Shown piece by piece: positions 55,620-64,000 of a stretch of 64,000 nt of DNA. The position numbers and the translations under genes were made by a program. Source of the stretch: Adiantum capillus-veneris (taxonomy: Eukaryota > Streptophyta > Polypodiopsida > Polypodiales > Pteridaceae); contig CM043942.1 in the NCBI GenBank assembly GCA_014529385.2, forward strand, positions 25,048,469-25,112,468. The letters are read 5' to 3'. The notes beneath the pieces were generated by a model. That model did not search any database, was not told the origin of the DNA, and saw only the letters and a list, made by a program, of their open reading frames with translations. Position 1 is the first letter of the stretch. Each line of letters starts with the position of its first letter.

Positions 55620-57114
55620 TGTCACCAGGAGGTGTATTTTTCCTGTTGCCTTCCGTAAATAAGTATTAGATATATTTATTTTATTTTTACTTGTTTGTCC
55701 CAAAACCCTTGAAAAGGTGCAAGTGGACATTGCATGGCTAGTGTGAAACGACTGCAGCCAAATGGGTTTCTCACATCGGGGATCTAGGTCGATCAGACAG
55801 GGACTGCCCGGGCCAATTAGCACTGAATTCTGATGAGTATGGAAGCTCGTGTGCGCCAAACTGGAATTTGGGCCACTCGTCAAGTCACTGCAACTTTATA
55901 AGTTGAAAGGGGCCAGTAAATTAACCCACATTGTAGATGTTGGTCAAATGGTAGTCTTCAATGATGGTCAGGAGACCGATAGGGACGCCATGGAAGCATC
56001 TCCTAAAATTTAGGGAACTGCTATTTTTGACCGGAAAATGTGTTCGCATCATTAGCTCTGGAATGACAAGGGGAACATTTTATTGTTCTGCTGCCAAGTC
56101 AACTAACGCACCAGTTGAGATATTTTTAGCAGGGAAAGCCCAAACTCGGAAACTGGGCGACGTGTCAGCCTGTGAGCGATTCTGCCACTCTGGGAGGCAA
56201 AAACGAGCTGCATATCAACAAAGGGGGCGCCATTTTCAGCCTCAGGTGGATTGTAGCAGGTACAGAAGCTATGGAATGCTTACCTTGCCCTCTATGCACA
56301 GTATGGTGATGGGAGTGATGCCCCGCACGCTACATACTGCTCTCTTTCTCCCCTACGTACAGTATGTTATGCCCCACTAGTGGGCTTCTCATTTGACCTA
56401 TGTACAGTTCTGGGGGTTTATGCGCGTTTGCCAAGGCAAGAGCCTTCTGAACAGGAACCGGATTAGCTAATTGCTAATCCCCCACAGGTACGCACAGTTC
56501 CATCACGAAAGATTGCGAGTTTGGAGAGTTTTCTCGCGTGAAAACTCGTCCAATTCACAAGGGAACTGTCCCATTGCGTGCGGGAGCCCTTGGGACACGC
56601 GTAGGTGTGTTCGCTCCGCTAAAAACGATCCGAAACAGGGAATTACAGCCTGCTGTGTTTTTCTGCAGGTTTAGGGTTTCGCACCTAAACTGCAAGGGAA
56701 CATCGGGGGAGCCTCGTGAGAGCCTTGGGATGCGTGTACAGGCTTTTGGGCTCCCGGCAGTGAAAAACAGAGAATTACAGCCCGCTGAATTTCTGTGACA
56801 GCTCACCAGAAAGCTTCCAGATATCGAGGGAATCCGTCCTAGACAGGTGTTTTTGACCTACAAGGGTTTTTGCGCCGTTATGCTATCGAAATCCGGTCGA
56901 AAACCTGCGTTTTCAGCCCTTGCCAGGTTTGGACAGCTTTGTGAAAGCTTGTGCTAAGTGGTCGGATCGTCTACCTTAATTTGAATAAAGAAATACCGAA
57001 AGGGGCGCCAGTCTTTGGGGCCTACAGGGTGTTGGTCTCGTGTGCGCAGTGACCTTCTAGTCGCTGGACGCAACTGTGTTCTCTTCCCTTCTCAGTGCTT
57101 TGTGTAAAGTTAAC
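55620..57114 (+). repeat. Lone Gy-A LTR in LINE-3
   Basis: Plus-strand copy of the Gy-A LTR, starting TGTCACCAGGAGG. It matches 60457-61934 in reverse, for example the 55965-56110 segment against 61420-61560. It lies between two parts of LINE-3 ORF2. The right end (about 57114, at TTAACA) is uncertain, and no clean TSD was found. It is probably a solo LTR. Confidence 0.75.
56996..57018 (+). other. GGCGCC-loop hairpin in lone Gy-A LTR
   Basis: Stem CCGAAAG with CTTTGG, loop GGGCGCCAGT, preceded by AATAAAGAAATA, which contains a polyadenylation-type AATAAA. Confidence 0.65.
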
Positions 57115-58246
57115 AGGTAATTGAAATAGTACCGTCCTCTACGTTGTACGGGCCGGTTATACTGGGCTCTCATCTCTCTACACTCCTCATCATACCAACT
57201 ATTCTGGGGCATGCTCCCAGAATGTCGTCTCTTGCCCGACTGAGTGTGTGGGTATGCCACTGATGCATCCCCATGCAGTGTCTCAGTCAGTAGAGTGGTG
57301 CACTCCTCCACTGAGAGGCGTGTACCATTTGTGTCAGCTGTGCCTTCCAATAGACGGTCCCATATCTCCTCTGTATAAACGAAATCAGTCTCTGGTAGCG
57401 GGTGTGTGACGTACCTCTTAATGTCTGGGTTGTACTATACTGAAATTTAACGGACAATGTCAAGAGAGCATGATCTACTGCTATGCCCACTGGCTTGGCT
57501 CCCACTGCGAAATCTTGAATGCAGGGGACAAAGCTCGGTTGTGTCATAACATAATCCACTATACTGGCCCCATGTCTGTGTGGAAAGCATGTGAAACCGG
57601 CTGCTCCAGGAAATCACTGTAAACCATTAAGTATGGCTAATCCATGTGTAATTGTCATTTCCTTGAGGTATCTTTCATACTCCGTCTACTCTCTGTCATC
57701 TGAGCATCTGTCAAGTCCCAACTCACCCACATCCAGCTCTCTAAGCATCTCATCTGAAGCGTCGTAGAAGACTGTCTGCGAGTTGCCCGTTCGGGCATTG
57801 AAGTCCCCTAGGAGAATGATATCACCATCCCTAGAAAACTCCCATATGTCATCATCTAGTATAGAGAAAGGCGACTGTCCTCTGGATGCAGCATACACTG
57901 ATGTACTGGGAGGAAAGTAACATATGGTAATATATAGGAATCGACGTGTGTCAGCTCTCAGTCTCACCCACATATATCTAACATGATCATCTCTTCGTAC
58001 AATATGTAGTAATGGTTGTAGTCCCTCTCTGAATAGCATTGCTACTCCTCCTGAACCTCTACTCCTATGCTCAGATCTCGCATTTGTCCTGTGAGCTGTC
58101 TCCCATCTGCATCCCACCATATGTGGCATCACCTGTCCAGGGGCCTGATGAGTCTCTGAGAAGAATACAATATCCTTGTCTTTGAAACTGTCCTCAAATG
58201 CACCCATGTCCAACCTCATAGACCCATTACAATTCCAGGTAGCCAT
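57115..58246 (-). pseudogene. LINE-3 ORF2, endonuclease domain
   Basis: Starts MATWNCNGSMRLDMGAFEDS. Further motifs are SETHQAPGQ, GSGGVAMLFREGL, YITICYFPPST, IILLGDFNARTGNSQTVF and, past a stop and frame change at about 57686-57560, GIAVDHALLTL (the xDHxLL catalytic motif). The linker NSWYDEECREMRAQYN leads to the LTR insertion. APE-type nickase of the LINE. Confidence 0.85.
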
Positions 58247-58267
58247 CTTCAGTGTGGTCCCATTGGT

Positions 58268-59177
58268 CTCGCACCGTCATGCAGTGCGCCGCTCTAAAAT
58301 CACCACCCGTCCATCTCTGTAGAAGGCTATCTTTCCCTTCTCCCTTGCCGCTGTAATCTCTGGCATTACCTCTCTCATATGTGCGAGCTGTGAGAGAGTC
58401 AGGTCATCACCGAGGAAAATACCTGTCTTTTTGAGAGTAGGCTCTTCCTCAAGAATTCCTTCTTCTCTTCCAACGAGGGGAAGCGTAGTATGAGAGCTCT
58501 CTCCTTTGAAGACTCTCCCGTGCCATCACTTTTCTTACCTACCCTCCAAGCCTTTGTGTGCAAAGGCTTCTCCATCCCCATCATGGATGTAAGGCTTGTG
58601 ACCTCTTTCTCCACATTGTTTATGTCCTTGAGACCGATCACTCTCACATGCAGTGCTCGCATCCACCTTTTTTGTTCCTCTTCGAGGGTCATGTTGATAA
58701 GCGTCGGTGTACAAGGAGTTTCTTGACCTTTCCCTTTCTTGGCGACCTCAATCCATTTTTCGGCCTCGTCCGCCTTTCTCTGTGTCCTTGTTATCATCTC
58801 CGCCCATGAAGATGTCTTTGCCACACTCAGTCTCTCTTCCTCTGTGATCATCCTTACCTGTTCCTTGGTTTCCTTGATTTCATCTATTATCGAGGGTTGA
58901 AATTCGCCTTTCTCTAGTCCAATGCTTACTCTATCAGCAAGCTCCTGTTTAAGGGCTGAGACTTCTGTCCGTATCTCGGCGTTGGGGTTCTCCTGTTTGA
59001 GGGCTGAGACTGCTTCTTTGAGTGTCTGTATTTCTGCTCTTTCTCCTTCTTCCATTGTGCGCCTTCATTGAAGACCATCTGAAGGACGTTGGCCTTCTCC
59101 TTCCACCATCCTTCCATCTCTGTTTTCCACTCCTTCATTTCCCTCTCCATGTGCGCCATCGGCTTGTTCGTGAGCAT
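58268..59177 (-). pseudogene. LINE-3 ORF1, coiled-coil RNA-binding protein
   Basis: The N-terminus MAHMEREMKEWKTEMEGWWK, rich in Lys and Glu, runs into a coiled coil (AEIQTLKEAVSALKQE) across a frameshift near 59045. An RRM-like domain follows (RALHVRVIGLKDINNVEKEV, ERALILRFPSLEEKKEFL), and after a second frameshift near 58440 the C-terminal part GIFLGDDLTLSQLAHMREV. This resembles L1-type ORF1p, which lacks CCHC knuckles, unlike LINE-2 ORF1. Confidence 0.72.
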
Positions 59178-59818
59178 GAATGTTGCCTTTGCTCGTGACT
59201 TGCAAACGGGTGAGACATTGACGGGTTAAGTGTCCTTTGCAAGATCCTTTGCAGGGGAGATTGCTTCCATGTTTTGTCGTTCAAGAGATGTATCGGGCTT
59301 ACTTGCCATTTCCCACACAGAATTTCCCACTAAATCCTACCCGTATGATGTCACGTATGATGTCCGGGTCTATAGTGGCAGATACACTAGAAACCACTCC
59401 AAAACAAGGATATGTGAGCGAGGGTATGTCCTCAACTCGACGAGACCAACACGGCTCACAATACAAGATAACAAGGGTTCGGAGCTTAAGGGGCTCACCC
59501 TTCTACTGGCATACAAAGTATGGGCTAAAGACCCACTCGAGAGATCAGCCACCACGACCTCGAAAACAACTTGACGCTCTGGCTCAGCTGAGTCCAGGCG
59601 GAGAAACCAAAACCCCACAAGCCAACGCGGTATCTTTACATCCACAGCCCACTACGGGCGCTCGACCAGTTCAGCCAAAGTTCCAAAGGTTTTTTCAATA
59701 TGTACGATATAATGAATCAAATTCCTAATTTGCAATTTATTTGAATCTATGAGATCAAGGTAACATGTTTCTTGACAGTATTATAAACTCATAAAGGTTA
59801 CATGCTATTTGGACCTTG

Positions 59819-59820
<2 letters not shown>
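59178..59820. other. Unassigned DNA upstream of LINE-3
   Basis: Possibly LINE-3 5' leader. A plus-strand open stretch of 163 codons (59237-59728) shows no recognisable domain. Confidence 0.3.

Positions 59821-59883
<63 letters not shown>
59821..59883. repeat. Poly-C tract
   Basis: Sixty-three uninterrupted C bases. Confidence 0.9.
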
Positions 59884-59885
<2 letters not shown>

Positions 59886-59943
59886 GTACCCCATACTTTT
59901 GGGCTTGACCATGAAACGTTTCGAAACGCGTTTCAAAAACCTT

Positions 59944-60456
59944 TTTTATGAAACTCCTGGCTACTATGCCACCGGTCCTGGCAAAATTTGGGCAGCATAA
60001 CAGTCCCAAAACTTGCCCAAAACCAAATTCCCTGTTGGAACTCGCTTCCACTGACATAAACATTCTGTTTATTGCCCAAAAACAGTAAATACAGCATGCT
60101 GTATTTACTGATTTTTGCCCTGTTTTCAGCCCTAAACAGCCCTTTAACTGTCCTTTGACAGTGGGGCACTGTTCCCAATGCTTCTGGCATGCGTATGGCT
60201 GAAAAACAGTCCTATTTCAGCGCATGGACAGCGCTGAAAACACACCTGTACGGTGAGGTTATCACGCTCACCGGTGCCTGCTTTTGGAGTAGCAATTAGC
60301 TACTCCTGTTCTTGCTCAAGGAGGCTCTTGCTTAGCAAAAACGCATAGAACCACACAGTTGTACATTGATCAATTGAGGAGCCCTCATGTGGGGCATCAC
60401 ATACTGCACGTAGGGGAGAGAGAGAGAGAGTACTGTAAGGTGACGTCCTCGATTGT
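59944..60456 (-). repeat. Gy-A LTR fragment
   Basis: Matches about 60700-61190 of the neighbouring LTR (for example AAACAGTAAATACAGCATGC and GTGCCTGCTTTTGGAGTAGC). The next LTR starts inside it at 60457, so Gy-A2 landed in an older Gy-A LTR. Confidence 0.75.
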
Positions 60457-61934
60457 TGAAACGGGCCCGTAGGGCGGTAGGCTTTGGCTTTCACCCGAAA
60501 TTCTTTACTTTAGACACACACACACAGAGCACTTTGCAAAGGAGACCTGTAACGGGAATTAACACTTAATCACACACACGGCTCGGAAGCTAGAATGCTC
60601 CGAGCAGACGCCGACAACCTGTAGGCCCCAAAATTGGCGCCCCTTTTGGTATTTCTTTATTCGTTAGGAGGGTAAAGTACAAAGAAGAGTCCTGGGAATC
60701 CTTTGATTGTATCCCACTAGATACCGCCTGTTTTGGCCAAATTTCGGCAGCATAACAGCCCCTAAACTTGCGCGAAACCAATTCCCCTGCTGGAACTCGC
60801 TTCTACTGGCGTATACCCTTTGATTCCTGCCCAAAAACAGTAAATTCAGCACGCTGTATTTACTGGTTTTTGCCTTGTTTTCAGCCCCAAACAGTCCCCT
60901 AACTGTCCTCTGCTAGTGGGGCACGATTCCCAAAGGTTTCGGCGTCCGTATGGCTGAAAAAAAGTAAAATTACAGCGCATACACAGCGCTGATTTTGCAC
61001 CTGTATGGTGAGGTTATGACCCTCACCAGTGCCTGCTTTGGAGTAGCAGCTAGCTACCCCTGTTCCTGCTCAAGGAGGCTCTTGCCTCAGCACAAAAGCA
61101 TGAACCCACACGGCTGTACATCAGTCAAATGAGGAGCCCTCTTGTGGGGCATCACATAACTACACGTAGGGGAGAGAGAGAGCAGTGTGTAGTGTGCCGG
61201 GCATCACTCCTAGCACCACACTGTACATGAGAGGGAAAGGAAGCACTCCATAGCTCTTAACCTGTGACAAATTGCAAATGAAGGCCTCTCCCAGCTTAAA
61301 AATCAGCGCCCATTTTTCTGTAGGAGGAAAGTTCATGAAAATGTGACACTTGGCGCATTTACAAGCATTTTCCCATTTCGGGTTCGCCGCTTAAAAATAT
61401 CCTGACCGGTTGCCCAGTTGACTTCGCGGCAGAGTTGTAAAATGTTCCCCTAGTCATACCGGAGGTAATGACGCGAACACATTTCACGGCCCAAAATAGT
61501 AGTTCCCTAAATTTTAGGAGATGCTTCCGTTGGGCTCCCACTGGTCTTCTGACCATCTATCCTCATTGGGACCGCATCCAAAAGTGCATTGTGGCCCAAC
61601 TGTCGGATACTTTTTGTTGGTAGTCCCACCTTAACTTTACGCCTTAATTGAGTTCACTTCCTAGTATCCACCAACTTGCTAAGTGCGACGGGGGGACCTA
61701 TAGGATCTTGCTCTGAGCCTAGACATCCTCTTACCATACGAATTCCAGTGCCGAACACTACCCATCTGCGGGTGAAACTACCGTTCACATTGGCCATGCG
61801 ATGTCCGACCGTTTGCTACTTCAAGAAGAGGGTCTCAAAAATAAAACAAAACCCCTTGGAAAGAAATCAACAACTAAAGTTAGCAGTTGCCACGTCCTCG
61901 TGACATAGTTAACAGTTGCCACGTCCCCGTGACA
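60457..61934 (-). repeat. Gy-A2 3' LTR
   Basis: About 1478 bp, TGAAACGGGCCCG to CCCCGTGACA. A 29-bp local duplication (GTTAGCAGTTGCCACG unit at 61879 and variant at 61908) extends its right end. It matches 696-2040 and 21249-22593. Confidence 0.83.
60628..60649 (-). other. GGCGCC-loop hairpin in Gy-A2 LTR
   Basis: Here both stem sides differ from the other copies yet still pair: CCAAAA with TTTTGG, loop GGGGCGCCAA. The paired change supports a selected RNA structure. Confidence 0.7.
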
Positions 61935-62197
61935 ATTGCATACCATAAATACATGTCAGAGATGTAAATGACTTAATGAGACCTTCATACTTTTGCCATT
62001 TCCATCACGTGTATCCGCAAGAAAGGTCTTAATACATAGATACAAATGACTTAATGAGACTTTCATACTTTTGTCATTTCCATCTATTAAACTAAATTCA
62101 TATGTACATTTGATGTACTAGCTCTATCATTACCCCTCCTTTGTAGGCGTTGGGTTGGGGCATACGTAGGCTGTAATTCAAAGGCTTCAAGGTAAAG

Positions 62198-63329
62198 CTA
62201 TAATACATTTGGTGACTCTGACAGTTCATGCTCTTTCATCCACTTTGCATTAATAGGTGGATAGTTCTTGAACTTCACCAAATAGCGTCTTGCAACCCGT
62301 CCCTTAACTTTTCTGTCCTTATGTGCCAAAACTTGCTCAGGTACCAGGATCTCATCAAGTTCCTCAACTCCTAGCTGATTCTCATCTGGCATATCTTCTG
62401 GCACATCACCCACGAAGGGTCTTAGAAGACTCATGTGAAACGCATTATGAATTTTCCACTCATCAGGCAATTTCAGCCTGTAAGCTGCATCATTGATCTT
62501 TTCAAGCACTTGAAAAGGCCCACAATAACGCATGTTGAGTTTAGGAAATAGCCGTTCCTTGCCCTTCATCTTCTTTAACCTTGCCTTTTCAAACCTTAAC
62601 AGAACCCAATCACCAGGTGATAACAGCAATTCACGACGATGACGATCAACAGCCTTTTTCTGCTTTGCCTGAGTCTTCTCCAAGGCAACTTTAATTTTCT
62701 TATACATTTTATCCATGTTCTCAACATAACGATGTGCCTCAAAGATCTTGTCCTTTTTATGCAAAATGGGAGGAACCTTTTTGCCGCCTTCAACAATCTC
62801 AAACGGTGCCTTGCCAGTCGACGAGTGCACCGTATTGTTGTACGCATACTCAAGCATAGGTAAATACTCTTCCCACTTGCCCTTATTATCTGACACATAG
62901 CATTTCAGCAGATCTAAGACAGTAGAATTTGCCTCTTCTGACTGTCCATCAGTTTGTGGATGAAACAAAGAAGAGAATTTGAGCGTAGTGCCCATATTCT
63001 CAAACAATCCTCTCCAGAATAAACTTGTCATGCGAGGATTACGATCACTGACAATAGATTGTGTCATACCATGGTACTTAAAACACATTGCAGATGAATA
63101 ACCGTGCCATCCGGTCAGCTTTTATCTTCTTCGTGGCAGGGATAAAATGGGTTTGCTTGCTGAACTTGCAGATGATGGTCCTTATACCATCACTCCCTAT
63201 TGGCAGATCAGAGATAAAATCCATAGCAATGCTTTCCCATGGTTTATCTGGAATCGGCAGTGGTTGTAACAGCCCTGGTGGCTTTTGCCTGTCAAATTTG
63301 ACCTTTTGGCAAATCACGCATGCTCGCAC
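62198..63329 (-). pseudogene. Gy-A2 integrase core to chromodomain-like end
   Basis: A 296-residue open frame (63088-62198) has IVSDRNPRMTSLFWRGLFEN, FHPQTDGQSEEAN, NNTVHSSTGKAPFEIVEGGK, RYCGPFQVLEKINDAAYRLK (GPF module), IHNAFHMSLLRPFVGDV and VPEQVLAHKDRKVKGRVARR, then VKFKNYPPINAKWM. The preceding frame (63329-63078) reads AMDFISDLPIGSDGIRTIIC. It is the best-preserved integrase in the window; a frameshift near 63080 separates the two. Confidence 0.9.
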
Positions 63330-64000
63330 AAAGGCATCCAGATTCCACCTCTCCTCTCAAGGTAGGCCAATAGAAGAATGTCTCTACCGCTTTAATTGTC
63401 ACATCAATACCACGATGCCTTGCATACGGTGGGACATGACTTTCTACCATGACCTTAGGTCGCAATGGCCTAGTGACACAAAGTCTGCCGTGCATCATCA
63501 TGAAACCATAGGAGGTAGTGCTCATGATGTTGTTCCTCTTCTTGCAACTGCTCAAAAATCCTTGCGAAGTCTTCATTTGTAGCATATTTTTCCTTCATGT
63601 CATCAAGCTCATGATGATAAGGAATTGACACAGCTGAAATTTGTGGCTTTTTGGATAATGCATCAGCCACAACATTCTTCTTGCCTTCCACATGCATATT
63701 TTGGAAGTGAAACATGGAAAGAATGTTTGCCCATGGTATATGCTTTTTGGATAGCTTTGACTTTGTGAAGTATCGCAAGGTCTGATGATCTGTTTGGACA
63801 ACAAAATCAGCACCTAAGAGGTGGTGCTTCCAGCTAGAAAGCGCATGAATCATGGCCAAGAGCTCTTTCTCATAGACTTGCATAGTCTTCTCTGGCCCTT
63901 GCAAAATTCTCGCTTTCATAAGCTACTATCCGTCTATCTTGCATTAGCACTGCTCCAATGCTACTGCCACACACGTCACACTGGACCACGAATGACTTCC
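63292..64000 (-). pseudogene. Gy-A2 RNase H and integrase zinc region
   Basis: RNase H reads QVYEKELLAMIHALSSWKHH, LLGADFVVQTDHQTLRYFTK and VEGKKNVVADALSKKPQ. The zinc region has HRGIDVTIKAVETFFYWP and SMRDLPKGQ-type sequence. Around 63910-64000 the RNase H start, with a Cys-Asp-x-Cys-type segment, leaves the window. Confidence 0.87.

Larger units (their letters stand above)
55070..59177 (-). mobile_element. LINE-3, defective LINE
   Basis: A minus-strand LINE with ORF1 (58268-59177), ORF2 endonuclease (57686-58246 and 57287-57559) and the start of RT (55072-55619). A lone Gy-A LTR interrupts it at 55620-57114. The catalytic RT part, 3' end and A tail are missing, opposite to the 5' truncation expected of LINEs, so a later deletion is likely. 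Confidence 0.8.
61935..64000 (-). mobile_element. Gy-A2 internal region, running off the window
   Basis: A minus-strand gypsy internal region starting with the 3' noncoding part (61935-62197), followed by integrase and RNase H. It gives the uninterrupted reference for Gy-A1. A 78-bp duplication (AAATGACTTAATGAGAC at 61966 and 62044) lies in the noncoding part. The purine tract is not directly beside the LTR; a candidate AAAGGAGGGGTAA is at about 62130-62142. Confidence 0.83.

Noticed and set aside
59237-59728. 163-codon plus-strand open frame
   Set aside because: No recognisable domain, no conservation signal available, and it lies antisense to the LINE-3 leader; reported only as unassigned DNA.
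61935-62130. A separate short LTR between the Gy-A LTR and the integrase end
   Set aside because: The same stretch is present in Gy-A1 inside the element (2054-2280), so it is 3' noncoding internal sequence, although the inner purine tract near 62130 keeps some doubt.

Overview
The window reads as nuclear DNA of a land plant with a large, repeat-rich genome. The evidence is Ty3/gypsy elements with chromodomain-like integrase ends, a Ty1/copia element, plant-type LINEs (ORF1 with a CCHC knuckle), hAT-like MITEs, long dinucleotide and G/C tracts, and one recognisable host coding piece, an exon matching plant LPAT2-class lysophosphatidic acid acyltransferase (53588-53713). I cannot name the species; a fern, lycophyte or similar large-genome plant would fit. 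No rRNA, tRNA or CRISPR array was seen.

Almost everything else is nested retrotransposons, whose order of insertion can be read from target-site duplications (TSDs). I use local names: Gy-A (gypsy, LTR about 1.35 kb), Gy-B (gypsy, LTR about 0.43-0.63 kb, Met-tRNA type PBS), TR-C (LTR about 1.2 kb, gag-protease only), Copia-D, and LINE-1/2/3. Block 1 (1-25013): an old LINE-1 (341-690 and 22599-23876) was split by Gy-A1 (696-22593, TSD CTAGT). Gy-A1 was then hit by Gy-B1 (3534-8576), a hAT-like MITE (8681-8814, TSD TTTCTACC), a near full-length LINE-2 (9318-16287, 18-bp TSD), a Gy-B piece (16764-17149) and a solo TR-C LTR (17408-18637, TSD ATAGG). A rearranged Gy-B3 follows LINE-1.

Block 2 (25014-38770): about 2.8 kb of unassigned DNA, then TR-C2 (minus strand, 27833-38770), whose 3' LTR is split by TR-C1 (plus strand, 27922-33645, TSD GGAGA). 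Block 3 (38922-52834): Copia-D, split by truncated minus-strand Gy-B4, itself split by plus-strand Gy-B2 (42212-49185, near-identical TSD AGCAT/AGTAT). Block 4 (52835-55069): probable host intron DNA with the LPAT2-like exon, an LTR fragment and a second MITE. Block 5 (55070-64000): LINE-3 (minus) interrupted by a lone Gy-A LTR, then Gy-A LTR pieces and Gy-A2, which runs off the window end.

None of the retroelement reading frames is intact; frameshifts, stops and deletions occur throughout. The most interesting signals are a short hairpin with a self-complementary GGCGCC loop present in ten LTRs of two families (resembling a retroviral dimer-initiation loop), the gag-protease-only TR-C family with an Asp/His-rich reading frame and no reverse transcriptase or integrase core, repeated TGACGTGGCA modules in Gy-B LTRs, and a small hAT-like MITE family with 8-bp TSDs.
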